Origin: Lichina pygmaea
Taxonomy: Eukaryota > Ascomycota > Lichinomycetes > Lichinales > Lichinaceae
NCBI GenBank assembly: GCA_963422465.1
Contig: OY730172.1
Span: 1,984,001 to 2,048,000, forward strand
Direction of reading: 5' to 3'
Length of the DNA stretch: 64,000 nucleotides
This document shows, piece after piece, positions 11,764 to 23,072 of this stretch. Position numbers and translations under genes: made by a program. Every line of letters begins with the position of its first letter. The stretch's first letter is position 1. Below the pieces are notes generated by a model. That model was not told the origin of the DNA. It ran no database searches and saw only the letters and a list, made by a program, of their open reading frames with translations.

Positions 11764-13213
11764 TCAGACCCTCTGGAGCTTTCGCCCTGCCTTCACGAGC
11801 CGTGCTGCGCAGAGGAGACAACAGCCTGCAAGTATCGTCGACCCACCGAACAGTTGGGCGTAGAGAAAAAGCCCGTCATCATGCTGGATCAAAGCGCCGG
11901 CTATCGGTGGGCCAGTAAGACTGGCAAAGCTCACGACGGTGAAGGCCATGCCCATACGACTTCCTGCCCTGCTGAGATCGGTCGACAGGCTTGACGTTGT
12001 CGCCGGGAACAGGGTCTGGACGCCGGCCCCAAGAACACCGTAGCAGGTGGCCAGCACTACGATACCGGCCTTGGTGTGTACCGTGATCCAGCTGAAGAGG
12101 ATGGCGCCAACCGCCAGCACGAACGGGATGATCGTATTGAGCGGGCCCAACCATCGATCGGCGAGGAAGCTGGACAGCATGCGGCCGGCGATGCCCACAC
12201 CATTCATGACCATGATGAGGTTGATGGCATTCAATCTGCTGAGCCGGATGATGTCGCGGCAGAACGAGCCGATCTGAAGGGCGCATATCAGTGGTTTTGC
12301 AGGGCGGAGAGGGATCGCCGGGTTGAAAGAACAAACGCACAAAGTATAGGGCTATCCAATAGCCCCAGAAGACGAAGAACATTCCAAGCGTGAACAGGAG
12401 GAAGGACCTGTCCTTGAACACCGCAAGCTCAATCCATGGCCCAACCGTCCTCGGTGGCAGGCGAGAGCGGCCGCACGCGATGGCCACGACGGCCATTGCC
12501 AACGACAGAAAGCCGAGAATGCGTATTGTCCAAGGGAAGCCGATGAGGGGCACTAGCCGCTGCATGATGGCAGGGAAGATGACGCCGCACGATCCTCCCC
12601 CGAAGCCAGCTATGGCAATGACAGATGCACGCCTCTTGACGAAGTACGTTGCCAACAGCGACAGCGACGGGCACGAAGTAAGGCCACTTCCGAGGCCCAA
12701 GCACAATCCGTGTGCGAGGAACACCTGCCAGTACGTGCTCGCCAGCGACGTCATGAACAGTCCGACGATGGTGCATATCGATCCGGCGATCACGCAATGG
12801 CGAAAGTAACCGGCATCTGTGGCACGACCAGAGAAGGCACCGATGAAGAAGACTAGGAATACTTGGATCGAGCCGACCCAAGACACATCCGAGTGAGACC
12901 GCTTCAAGGTATCGACGTAGTGGGCCTGGAAGACGCCGAAGGTGCAGATGTAGCCCCACGAGTTGCATGCGATCAGAAAGGCCATCAGCACCTGCAACCA
13001 GGCCGCTTTCCCTCCGTCAGGCGGCGGTAGCGCCTGCGTCCCATCATCCTCAGTCGGGTGGGGTTCTTCACGGTTCTGGATTGGCGTCTTGATCGTGGTC
13101 CGACTGTCGAGGGAGGACGGGTCTGAATCTGTCCTTGGCTGGAGAGATCTTTGGTTGTCGAGATCGTTGACACACATCGCCGACCCAAGCTCGATATCTG
13201 ATTTTGGGAGCAT
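11764..13213 (-). CDS. MFS transporter, monocarboxylate (MCT) type
   Basis: Plasma-membrane or organelle permease of the major facilitator superfamily. It has two exons, 12341-13213 and 11764-12273, with a 67-bp intron (donor GTGCGT, acceptor TTCAG) joining IALYF to IGSFCRD without a phase shift, giving about 460 residues. The N-terminus is a cytosolic hydrophilic tail. Next comes the MCT-family entry motif PPDGGKAAWLQVLMAFL, then roughly twelve hydrophobic segments with the usual central break and a second half starting after the intron (INLIMVMNGVGIAGRMLSSF). The chosen start is the ATG at 13213 (MLPKSDIELGSA); the frame is open further upstream but without an ATG. The family carries monocarboxylates, riboflavin or related small acids in fungi, and the substrate cannot be told here. 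It is divergent from SEC24 across 1.6 kb. Confidence 0.85.
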
Positions 13214-13825
13214 CACAACAGACACGGTGGAAAAGGAAACCGTCAAGAGTCTTTTAAATATGTGTGACGAAGAAGCCCACTGCTGTTTTTCCTCTGTGTA
13301 CAAGTTCAGGTTTCGTCTTCAAGACAATTTTTTTCTATGGCCCACGAGATACGTCCCCTGAGGCCCCCTTTCCTTCGTAGTACTTATGTTGAGTTCAGCA
13401 GGTGCGGAACCCATACTTTCCAGATTCGGCCGCAAGAGAAAACACTCCATCGTTGACAGTTTTGCAAGCTGTTTTTTCTCCCCTGCTTCGGAGTTACCGG
13501 TATGCTGAAAGCCCAAGGTGGCTTTACAACATGTAAAAATGGTTCGTGAAGAGGGCAGCTCCAAGCACAAGGGGTCTGCCCCTCTGCATATGATAATGAG
13601 GCGGGAAGCTCAAGCTCTGAACATAGCTAGGTTGGCCGAAACAACAATATTTCCCCTACGGAGTACATGACATGTGGCTTTCGAAGCACACGGTAAATCT
13701 TCGACTGATGCAAAGAAAATTACGTGACTTCACAAGGTACAGCGGCAAGTCTGTGAACAGTACCATAAGTACGTTACGTACCTCAGCAAATTTTGTTGAA
13801 TATTGCCATGATCACTTGATGTTAT

Positions 13826-14203
13826 CACCAACAAGATGTCCGACAAGTTTTCTTCACTCCGCCAATGTCTGTTGGACATCGTGATGAGGACTTAACCTTC
13901 GCCAATATGATGACCGACAAAGTGTGACCATCTTTTCCAATGTTTGTCAGACACACTCTAAAAGTTTGGATCCCTCGCCAACAATACATCCGATGAATCT
14001 TGGTCAGCTTTGCCAATGTTTGTTGGACATCTCTTAGATCAGGGACCCTCCGCTGACAAGATATCCCACAAATCTTGACCATCTCTGCCTCTGTTTGTGG
14101 GACGTCGCTGTGAAATTTTGGACCCCTTGCCAACACGATGTCCAACAAATCTTCGTCGCTGTGCCAGATTTCTGTTGGACATCTGGTGGGATTGGGTCTT
14201 GGG
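13826..14203. repeat. Diverged tandem array of about five 74-78 bp units, each with an inverted repeat
   Basis: Units begin near 13826, 13900, 13976, 14050 and 14128, and a decayed sixth follows to about 14280. Shared landmarks in each unit are a left arm like GATGTCCGACA, a spacer containing AATCTTGACCATC and GCCAATGTT, a right arm like TGTTGGACATC, and a tail ending TGGACCCT. The arms are reverse complements: the last full unit has perfect 11-bp arms (GATGTCCAACA and TGTTGGACATC). Other units differ in sequence but often still pair. Read on the minus strand the array also gives a roughly 25-residue peptide repeat (DVQQT...TKIC..SCW) over about 108 codons, with a frame change at one unit. 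It could be an RNA-structure array, a decayed coding repeat or remains of small inverted-repeat elements. Confidence 0.75.
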
Positions 14204-14415
14204 ACCCAAGATCTGTATCGATCAGATGTTCGACAAAAGTGAGACTAATTTCTCTGATCTCAAGCCTCGTTGGATGCCGCAAAGCCAAAATGTGTTTAAG
14301 AGTACCTCCGTACTGGGTACGGAGCCTACAGGTGCTCACCAGGTACTCGTAGGGGAAGACGATCACATGACCTCTGCTGACTCGAGGACTAAATCTCAGC
14401 GGTGGTATATGCAAA

Positions 14416-14451
14416 GTACCTCGCACCTCGTACGTACGAGGTACGAGGTAC
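14416..14451. repeat. 36-bp near-perfect palindrome centred on TACGTA
   Basis: The arms read GTACCTCGCACCTCGTAC and GTACGAGGTACGAGGTAC, with one mismatched pair and no spacer. It lies about 360 bp upstream of SEC24, among several GTAC-rich palindromes. Confidence 0.85.
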
Positions 14452-14569
14452 TGTATGTACGAGTATAGGTACGATGAGTAAGCGCTGAACGTAGCTTAGT
14501 CCTCATTCGGAGAGCCTGCACCGCGAAGCTCGCAGTTCGCCAAAGCTGTCCTGATGGAATGTGCGTATA

Positions 14570-14590
14570 CGTTACGTACTGTACGTAACG
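14570..14590. repeat. 21-bp palindrome of the TACGTA type
   Basis: CGTTACGTAC and GTACGTAACG are perfect inverted arms around one central base. The site is about 220 bp upstream of the SEC24 start. It could be a dyad binding site, but similar palindromes are scattered throughout the intergenic DNA. Confidence 0.85.
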
Positions 14591-14813
14591 TACCACCCTG
14601 CAGATAATCAACGAGAAACACCCCAATCAAGCTCAAATCAACGTCCGGGAGACGTTGGCGCAGCAGCTGCATTGCTGGAGTGGCTGGCTTGGCTGCGACG
14701 GGCTTAGCGCCGAGGACTGGGCGGGCGTCTGACGGCGAAGAATGGAATGGCGAAGAGCGTATACCATCTTTTGATGATCGCCTTTCTATAGGGTCGCCGC
14801 TACGAAGGGCAAC

Positions 14814-17800
14814 ATGTCAGAGCTATATCATGCCTTGGGAGACCAAGGCCAACTCCAACCAGGCCCTCGAAGCTCTTCCAGACCGCCTTATCCACAAGGT
14901 GGTGGGACATCTTCCGGACAACCGCCAGTCAGCTCTGGATATGACAGCTATGGCCAAGGCCAAGTGCCGCAGGACCACAACCCTAGCGCTGGCTATCAGT
15001 CCGCTCCAGTATACGGCTACGCAGGCCAGCAGCGGCCTTTCTCGCAGCCTCCTGCGGGATATCCTGTCGAGGCTCCGCAAGACGGGCCCATGGGAGGGCT
15101 GACGACCCAGATGGGTGGCTTGGGTTTCAATGACGGGAATGCTGCAGGATCTGGCCGCGGCACGCGCAAGAAGCACCGCCACGCCCACCATAATCTGGAT
15201 TTGCCATCGGCAGCCTCGCCCTCTTACAACACTGCACCATATGGTAGCCAGGGCTTTCCAGGCGCTCACCCGCAACCATCACCAGCGCAGCCATATCCCG
15301 GGGCGGCGCCTCTTGCGCCGTATGCGAACAATGCCGGAATGTCCCCGTATCGTCCGACAGCCAACGAGCCGTTCAGCCCTGCGCTGCCTTCCCCCAGATT
15401 CCCTACATCTGTGGGCCCGTTTGGCCAAGGCCAAGGAAATGCGGCGCATGCTCACGTCGACCGTGATCAGATACCCAACCTACCACGCTCTCGTGATGTT
15501 TTCGCACACTATTACCTCGATCATGTCTACCCCACCTTGGAGAACCATCTCCCACCACCTGCGGCCGTTCCGTTCCTGGCTCACGACCAAGGCAACTCGT
15601 CGCCGAAGTTTGCGCGCTTGACCATGAATAACATTCCCGCTACGGCGGAGTTCCTGGCGTCGACTGGTGTTCCCCTTGGACTGTTGTTGCAGCCGCTGGC
15701 ACCGGTCCAAACAGGCGAGCTTCCCATCCCTGTCCTGGATTTCGGCGAGGCGGGTCCGCCACGATGTCGAAGATGCCGCGCCTACATCAATCCGTTCATG
15801 ATCTTCCGATCAGGCGGGAACCGGTTCGTCTGCAACATGTGCACGTTTCCGAATGAGGTGCCAAACGAATATTTCTCGCCGGTGAACCCGCAAGGAGTGC
15901 GCGTCGATCGAGACCAACGTCCGGAGCTGAGCCGAGGAACGGTTGAGTTCATGGTGCCGAAGGAGTACTGGGCCAAGAACCCAGTGGGGCTCAGGATCCT
16001 CTTCGTCATCGACGTTGGTCAGGAAGCCGTCAATCGTGCGTTCCTCGAGGGTTTCTGCGAGGGCATACTGGGGGCCTTGTACGGAGGGGACGAAGCCGAC
16101 AAAGATGAGCCTGGTCTACAAGATGACGACGACGGCGACGAACAAGGGCGGCAAAAGACTAAGAAGAGGTCTCTACCGGCAGGCGCAAAAGTGGGCGTCA
16201 TGACGTTTGACAAGCAAGTGCATTTCTATAATCTTTCTGTAAGTAAGAGAAGCAATAGCAATGACATACTTGACCTGGCCCCGCTTTCTCTTTCTTCCCG
16301 TACCTGACGTTTATACATGAGACTCTTGCTAACGGGACGATTTCTACTATGATCAAACCGAACAGCCTGGCACGGAGAAACCTCACATGATGGTCATGCC
16401 TGACATTGAAGATCCCTTCGTCCCTCTGAGCGACGGCCTGTTTGCGGATCCGTACGAGTCCAGGTACGCTCCCTTCGTTCCTACCCAGCAAGAGAATCTC
16501 CGCAATGCCACACTCTATTCGCTCTTGCAAGAATCTATGTCGAAGTACTATCGATAGCAGATGGTGCATCCCCGAAGCCTTGGTACATTGGTTTGGAGGG
16601 GGGCATCTATCGTTCGACTGACGATCTTGGCGGTTGCTAGAGAAGTCATCACCTCGCTGCTGACACAGCTGCCAACACTCTTCTCCGAGATCAAGCACCC
16701 CGAACCGGCACTCCTGCCGACGCTGAACGCGGCCCTGTCGGCCCTCTCGGCCACCGGCGGCAAGATTGTGTGTTCGCTGTCGGCCTTACCGACGTGGGGC
16801 CCCGGCAGGCTGTTCTTGCGTGACGACGGCAAGATTCATGCGGGCGAGAACGAGAGGAAGCTCTTCACGACGGAGCATCCGGTGTGGAAGAAGACGGCAG
16901 AGAAGATGGTGCAGAGCGGCGTCGGCGTCGATTTCTTCTTGGCCGCGCCGAGCGGCGGCTACCTGGACATCGCGACGGTGGGGCACGTGTCGGCGACGAC
17001 CGGCGGCGAGGTGTTCTACTTCCCGAACTTCCAGTCGCCGCGCGACGTGGTCAAGCTGTCGAAGGAGCTCAAGCACACGGTGACGCGCGAGACGGGATAT
17101 CAGGCGCTCATGAAGGTGCGCTGTTCCAACGGCCTGCAGGTGTCGGCCTACCACGGCAACTTCGTGCAGCACACCTTCGGCGCCGAGCTCGAGCTGGGTA
17201 TCGTCGACGCCGACAAGGCCTTCGGCATTACGTTCAGCTACGACGGCAAGCTCGATCCGCGCCTCGACGCGCACTTCCAGAGCGCGCTCCTCTACACGAC
17301 CGCGGCCGGCGAGCGACGCGTGCGCTGCTGTAACATCGTGGCGAGCGTCAGCGAAGGCGGCCGCGACTCGATGAGATCTGTGGACCAGGACGCCATCATC
17401 AATCTGATTGCTAAGGATGGTATGTTCCATTCCCTCCCCTCTCTCCCTCTCCCTCTCCCTCCCCTTCCCTTCCTCTTCTCTCGCGTGCCATTCATTCCCT
17501 TCATCTCTCCCGACCGTCCAAAAGGCCATGCGACAAGCACAGACACCAAAGTGGGCAATCGCTAAATCTCTCCCGAGCAGCTGCGTCCAGAGTGACGGAA
17601 CGAAGCCTCAAGGAAATCCGAGCGAGCATGACCGAGAAGACCATAGACATGTTCGCCGGTTACCGCAAAAACTACTCCGCCCCCCACCCCGCGGGCCAGT
17701 TGATATTGCCGGAGAATCTGAAAGAGTTTGGCTTGTACATGCTTGGGCTGATCAAAAGTCGGGCCTTCAAGGGTAAGCACGGGGAGGGGCTTTCACGGCC

Positions 17801-18818
17801 CTCGACATCCCATTCCACCACCCCGTTCTCTCTTCTTCCAATGGATTCTGTTGTCGGGACATTATCTTCGTTCACATTGAATGGCCTCGACTGACGAGAG
17901 GCCCTTACCTCTTTCCCATCTGCTGACAGGCGGCCACGAACCGAGTGATCGTCGATCGCACGACCTCCGAATGATCAGGAGCATGGGCGCAACGGAGCTG
18001 TCGGTGTATCTCTATCCGCGCGTCATCGCGATCCACAATCTAGACGAGAAGGATGGGTTCCCGAATGAGAACGGCCATCTGCGGGTGCCGGGCAGCCTAC
18101 AGGCGTCATTCTCGTCTGTCGAGGAAGGCGGCGCGTACATTGTCGACAACGGCCAGATCTGCGTGCTGTGGATCCACAGCCACGTGTCGCCGAACCTGCT
18201 GGCCGATCTCTTCGGCGACGGCTACACCGAGCTCAAGTCGCTCGACCCGCATCTCTCGTCTCTACCCGTCCTCCAGACGCATCTCAACGCTCAGGTCCGT
18301 AACATCTTGCAGTATCTCGCCACCCTCCGTGGCTCCAAGGGCCTCACGATCCAGCTCGCGAGACAGGGCCTCGACGGCGCCGAATACGAGTTCGCCAGGC
18401 TGCTCGTCGAGGACCGCAACAACGAAGCCCAGAGCTACGTCGACTGGCTCGTGCACGTGCATCGACACATTCAACTCGAGGTATGTCTCTTTCCCCTTCG
18501 TCCCTCTTCATCCCCGTCCTGTCTTCCCTGTACTCGTAGCTTCCCCCCTGCTTCCCTCTTCCCTTTCTCTTCGTTTCCTGGTTCTTTTCGTGCCCTCGTT
18601 GCTCCTTCGATCTTCATCCCTCTTCACTGTCTTTTTTTGACTTTTTTGCACACTCGATCATCTGATAACGTTGCTTGGGACCTGCATCACTAACGTTCTG
18701 TTCTCTTCTTCTTACCTTTTGGCAGCTCTCGGGTGAGCGTAAGAACGAAGACAGCTCCGAGACCCCGGGCACTGTTTCGTTGGCCAGCTTCACAGGGATG
18801 CGTACGCCCTACTGGTGA
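14814..18818 (+). CDS. SEC24: Sec24, COPII coat cargo-binding subunit
   Basis: Sec24 pairs with Sec23 in the COPII inner coat and selects cargo for vesicles leaving the ER. Six exons are read by frame and conservation: 14814-16238, 16366-16463, 16641-17419, 17581-17772, 17930-18480 and 18726-18818, about 1045 residues. The N-terminal 200 or so residues are a Pro/Gly/Gln/Tyr-rich disordered tail. A zinc finger follows at about residue 318 (CRRCRAY...CNMC). The trunk domain starts near LRILFVIDVG and continues through MVMPDIEDPFVPLSDGLF. The helical and gelsolin-like parts are in exons 4 to 5 (RSLKEIRASMTEK, LPENLKEFGLYMLGLIKSR, EEGGAYIVDNGQICVLW). Exon 6 ends MRTPYW. An acidic insert (about 16085-16145, rich in Asp) interrupts the trunk. 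The ATG at 14814 begins MSELYHALGDQGQ. Some splice sites, such as that of the short last exon, are less certain than the domains. Confidence 0.95.
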
Positions 18819-19102
18819 GAGTGAAAGGCTAGATAAGAAAGCAATAAACCCGAAGCGGTGGAAACCAACGAAGACGGAGGGGCGAGCATTGAGATAATTT
18901 CTCTTTTCAACAGAAAATGAAGAGAATGTCTGAGGTTTTGTCGACGGATAAGACATGAAACGCAACGAGTGTGTTGCGCGCTGTATCGGTCCTAGTTCTT
19001 CTCCCAGTTAAGACCTGCTTGATTTAGAATCCGCCTCATGGCGGGGCGGATGGTCCGTAGACGCGTCGTCCACATCAGCCTCGACTTCGCCGCTGTGTTC
19101 CG

Positions 19103-19414
19103 TCATCGTCGTCGTGGCTCTGCAAGCCGGTCTTGCTTCTTCCTGCCTTGAGGGCGGTGGCAACAGGCCGAAAAAGCCATCATAGCTGTCCCCGAGAGCC
19201 GTACGGCGTTCAAACGAGCTGAGTACATGTCGAGCTGATCGTACATGACACAGAGCACACTGAAGACTTCTTCCAATGTAGTGGTCGTGGGCACGAGCTG
19301 ACCCTCCGACAGACTCTTCGCGGTCACACTGCGCTTAGCCTCTTGAGAGTGGCCGGTGGAGTCGAGATCTGACGACAGACCGGCTACGAGAGAAGAGGAA
19401 TCACTCAGCTTCAT
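19103..19414 (-). CDS. Possible small hypothetical protein
   Basis: A 103-codon frame on the minus strand starts at ATG 19414 (MKLSDSSSLVAGL) and ends at 19103. The middle, around LEEVFSVLCVMYDQLDMYSARL, looks helical and amphipathic, but I recognise no family. It lies alone in the 870-bp gap between SEC24 and the Rrt8-like gene, antisense to both. It may be a real small gene, possibly with an extra 5' exon, or chance. Confidence 0.25.
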   Translation of the reverse strand: MKLSDSSSLVAGLSSDLDSTGHSQEAKRSVTAKSLSEGQLVPTTTTLEEVFSVLCVMYDQLDMYSARLNAVRLSGTAMMAFSACCHRPQGRKKQDRLAEPRRR

Positions 19415-19686
19415 TCGTTGATGGGAAGCTTGGGGATGGAAGGAAAAGTTGGCCCTCGTGGTCAGATAAAGATTCTTCACCAAATTCGAAGTGTCGTCAC
19501 ATGCCTACCGTACGTAGTTGCCAGTCCCAATGAGTAGGTACGCACGGTACGGTACGGTACCGGTAAGCAAGCACCTGACTTCAAGCGGCTTGTGATCGAC
19601 GTAAAGGCACACGTCACTCCCCTCCTGCAACGACCAGTAGAGCTACGACCAGTAGTACGGTGAACATGGAATAAGGAGCATCACCA

Positions 19687-20950
19687 ATGGACCACACGGC
19701 CCCGCTGCTTCAGGGCGTTTCTGCGCGTCCGGCTGCAGACGCATCACGTCCCCGGAAGAAACCTCGAACGAGCCCATCGTGGGTCTATCCCTTCAAGGTA
19801 CGCACGTCCTCTTGTCCCATTCTTTCCTATCGGTACGGCTTCGTAAGGAACGCACAAGCTCTCACGATGCATTCGCACGCCCCAGGCCAACCGCCTTTTC
19901 AACGTGTCGTCACCGCATCCGCCGCTTAGCTTTCAGACACACCCGCCTGCGAAGCCGAACGTCCGGCCTTGAAGACGCGCTAACGTCGACGGGTACAGGG
20001 GATCTACTACTTCGCGCGTCACCGCTTCCTGTGGTCGTTGCTCAGAGGCCGGCTGATTCCATGCCTGCTGCTCTCGGCCTTCGTCTTCACGATACTGTTC
20101 GTGTTCACCTATCTTCCGCAGGTGGCCTTCTTGGCCATCTTTTACCAACTGCACGCTCTGGCCTTTGTCAACGCCGTCTTTGTCGTGCTCGCCGAGGGAG
20201 CGGCCATCACGGCGCTGCTCTTCGAGGCGTTCTTGGTGGACGAGACGCAGGTTGACGTTTTTGACTCGGTACACATATCTCTGTTTCCGCTCCCCTATGT
20301 GTGCTCAAAGCTTGCTGTGTCCACGCCGGAGTGCTGCTCCCTCAGGATCACCGAGCTGACTCGAAAAAAATGGAATGGGTGGTCAGGTCCTGATCAATGA
20401 AGGGCTCCTCCATCTCGTCTATCCCGCAAGGGAGATCCTGTCGGAAGAGCCCACGCCGCTTCGAAAACTGGGCAAACCGCTGTCCAAGGCGCAGTATGCG
20501 CCTTTCTCGTTCCGACAGATCTGCGAGTTCGTCGTCTTCCTGCCGATCAATCTGATCCCGTTCGTCGGCACGCCGATATTTCTGATCTTGACCGGTTATC
20601 GAGGCGGACCCTTGCTTCATACGCGGTATTTCCACCTGCTCGGATTGAAGAGACGGCAGCGGAGGCGGTACGTCAGGAGCAAGAAATGGTCATATACATG
20701 GTTCGTCTTGACCCAGCTGCTTCTTTCGACATTTTCCAGTGGCGGGTACTTGTCGATGGTGATGGATGGCTAAATCTAACCCATCAGGTTTGGTACCGCG
20801 GCTCTCATGTTACAGCTCGTGCCGGTCCTGTCGATGTTCTTCCTGCTCACCACCGCTGCCGGTGCTGCCCTGTGGGCGGCTGACTTGAACAAGCGCGAGG
20901 AAGAGGCTCAAACACAGGCGACCGGCCCAGCGGGGCGGAACGATGGCTAG
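19687..20950 (+). CDS. Rrt8/Lds-type integral membrane protein (EI24-like)
   Basis: A four-exon gene: 19687-19797, 19999-20268, 20387-20700 and 20788-20950, about 285 residues. All junctions keep frame and restore family-like text: GIYYFARHRFLWSLL, then FVFTYLPQVAFLAIFY, EAFLVDE, VLINEGLLHLVYP, FLPINLIPFVGTPIFLILTGYRGGP and finally VPVLSMFFLLTTAAGAALW. The pattern of several hydrophobic segments and the GTP(I/V)FL-TGYRAGP block matches the fungal family that includes yeast Rrt8, Lds1 and Lds2, lipid-droplet and outer-spore-wall proteins related to EI24. It is expected in ER or lipid-droplet membranes. Its role in this organism is not known. The short first exon (MDHTAPLLQGVS...) is Arg/Lys-rich and cytosolic. 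Confidence 0.8.
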
Positions 20951-21129
20951 TGGACGACGAGCTTCACTTATCAGAGAGCCCAGCATTCTAAGGGCCACGG
21001 GCTACGAGATATGGGACATGAACAAGTGTTGTCAGTGATATATTTTAAAACATTGGGGCTCGAAGATGAGCACGCATCGCAGGGAGGTAGGCATTTTCAG
21101 CGGTGTGCATCCCTTATGACACGGACCCT

Positions 21130-22272
21130 CTACTTTTGGTTGTACTTCTTATGGTCGTCCTCTTGGCCCTTGAGAATCCACCCTCTTATCGCCTTTGCCC
21201 TCTCTTCCTGCGATCAACGCGTCAGCGGTCATCCCATTCAGGAAAAGACTGATCTCCCGATTCACGTAGTTTTGCGGACCTTTTCCTCGGCACTCAGCTC
21301 GCTGGATTCTGGCACAGAAAGCCCCCTTTGCACTGCTGGCCGCGCAGCGATACGCTCCAGCCAGTTTTTCACGTGCGTCCACTGGCTCGCGTCGATGTCC
21401 AGCGCCTCGAGACGTCTCAGCCAGCTGAAGCAAGCAATGTCAGCAATCGTCATCCTATCGCCGGCTATCCATGGTCCGCCCTCGACGTTGGACTTGGCTT
21501 GCTCCGCCAGTTGCATCTCCAGAACCGAGACTAGTCGCTTCGTCTCTGTGATGTAGCGGTTGACGCCGTAGGGAATCTTTTCGGGAGCATAGCGATAGAA
21601 ATGGTTGGCTTGGCCCTATCCGTCGTGAGCATACATATCACTTGACCAGGACGATCCCGCGACCCCATCAGTGAGTTGGTACCTGCATCGGTCCAATGCC
21701 GCCATGTTGCCACGACAAGAAGTTGACAGTCTCCCAGTACTCGTCCGAGTCATGCGGATACGAGATCTTGTGATGTGGGTCATATCGCTGGGTCAGGTAC
21801 AGAAGGATCGACACGCCCTCAAAGATCCTGCGATTCTGCGGCGTGCCATCGGGCGTCTTGGTCCGGTCGACCAGCGCCGGAATACGGCCGTTGGCTGGAA
21901 CGAGTGGAAGTTTAGCATCAGGTTCTGTTCTCGTTGCAAGCAGCTACAATCACACCGAGGGAATGCGAAACCATCACAACACTCACGATTGATCTTGAGG
22001 AACCAATCCTCCTTCTGGATATTCTTCATGATGTCGATCGACTGGACTTCATACTTGAGGCCCAGTTCCTCCAACGCGATGCTTGCCTTGACGCCGTTGG
22101 GAGTGCCAAAGGTGTAGAGCACGATGTCGGTCTCAAGCGTCGACATGATGGTGCCGTGCTTCGTCGCGTCGACGAAACGTCTTGGATGTCTCGTCGTAGA
22201 AGTGAGAGGGATCCGAGCTGCTGTTGGTGGTTGAAGCGGGGCCCGAAACGAGCGTTTTAAGAGCAGTGACAT
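21130..22272 (-). CDS. Glutathione S-transferase, Ure2/Gtt-like, possible mitochondrial leader
   Basis: Conjugates glutathione to electrophiles. Four exons are inferred: 21987-22272, 21683-21894, 21280-21615 and 21130-21207, giving about 303 residues. The thioredoxin-fold half shows [22 protein letters not shown] and, across intron 1, [13 protein letters not shown] with the conserved cis-Pro. [15 protein letters not shown] follows. The helical half shows [21 protein letters not shown]. The last exon is predicted because it restores a charged C-terminus ([14 protein letters not shown]); its donor GTCCGC is weak, and the alternative is an earlier stop at 21262. Two in-frame ATGs exist. The one at 22272 adds about 42 residues rich in Arg and Ser/Thr with few acids, like a mitochondrial presequence. 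The one at 22146 ([12 protein letters not shown]) gives the cytosolic form. Confidence 0.88.
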
Positions 22273-23072
22273 GTCCTTGTAGCTCCGTACACAGGTAGCT
22301 CTGTCGAGCTTGCGGGACCTTGAGCCCGTCCACCACTAGAGCTAGGCACGTGATGAAGTGCAGTAGATCCCACGGTCACGTCATACCTTCGTCAAGATTA
22401 GTCAGCAAGCTACGGTGCCTCACAACTCCCATCGCAAAACCAAGCGATGGCGACGACGACGACTGTAGAGCCTACGAACGGGTATCACCGAGTAGCCTGC
22501 AGCTGCTACATTTGAGAACAAGAGACGGCCATCGACGATGCTTGTTATGTGCAGCTTAGGCTGCACATACGGTAACAGTCTACGGTACCGGTACCTGCGT
22601 ACCGTAGTGGACCGTGGTATCGCTTCGCTGAGAGTCAAGAGTCGGGACAACTGATTATCGGGCCGGTCTATCAGGTCTCGACGAGTCTCCTATCATTCGC
22701 CTACTCCTTAGGCCGGGAGGCCGGATCATCTATCTGTCGTTACATCCGAGGACCAAGAGGACAGACTGCAGGCACAGAGATTTGCGTGTGGGACAGATCA
22801 TCGTGCGTGCTTCTCATAGCGTAGTACTAGCACCCAGTACTAGCTCTACTACAACGAACGACGATGATGTGAATGGACCGGCCCATCTCCCACTGTCTGT
22901 TCAGAGTACCCGTCCTTTCTTTTCCCTTCGCTGCTCGTTTCTGGCGGAAATCATCCAGATCATCGCTCGTCAGCCGTCGACGCATCCTTTGGACCTACTT
23001 GCGGGTTAGCTGAGAAGCTACTGTCCCATTTTCGGTCGTTGCTTGGCATCGTGACTTACTCGGAGGACCCTC
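22273..23072. other. Intergenic, GST promoter side
   Basis: No gene is seen in these 800 bp between two minus-strand genes. They contain the GST promoter and an inverted repeat near 22583-22610 (CTACGGTAC with GTACCGTAG) of the GTAC type common in this window. Confidence 0.6.

Larger units (their letters stand above)
13214..14813. other. Intergenic region between MFS gene and SEC24, with hairpin array and palindromes
   Basis: The two flanking genes diverge from here, so both promoters lie within it. The centre is taken up by the diverged tandem array at 13826-14203. To its right are two near-perfect GTAC-type palindromes (14416-14451 and 14570-14590). No conserved protein-coding gene is supported. 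Confidence 0.7.

Noticed and set aside
16786-17529. Minus-strand frame of about 247 codons inside SEC24
   Set aside because: Fully antisense to conserved Sec24 trunk sequence and without recognisable motifs.
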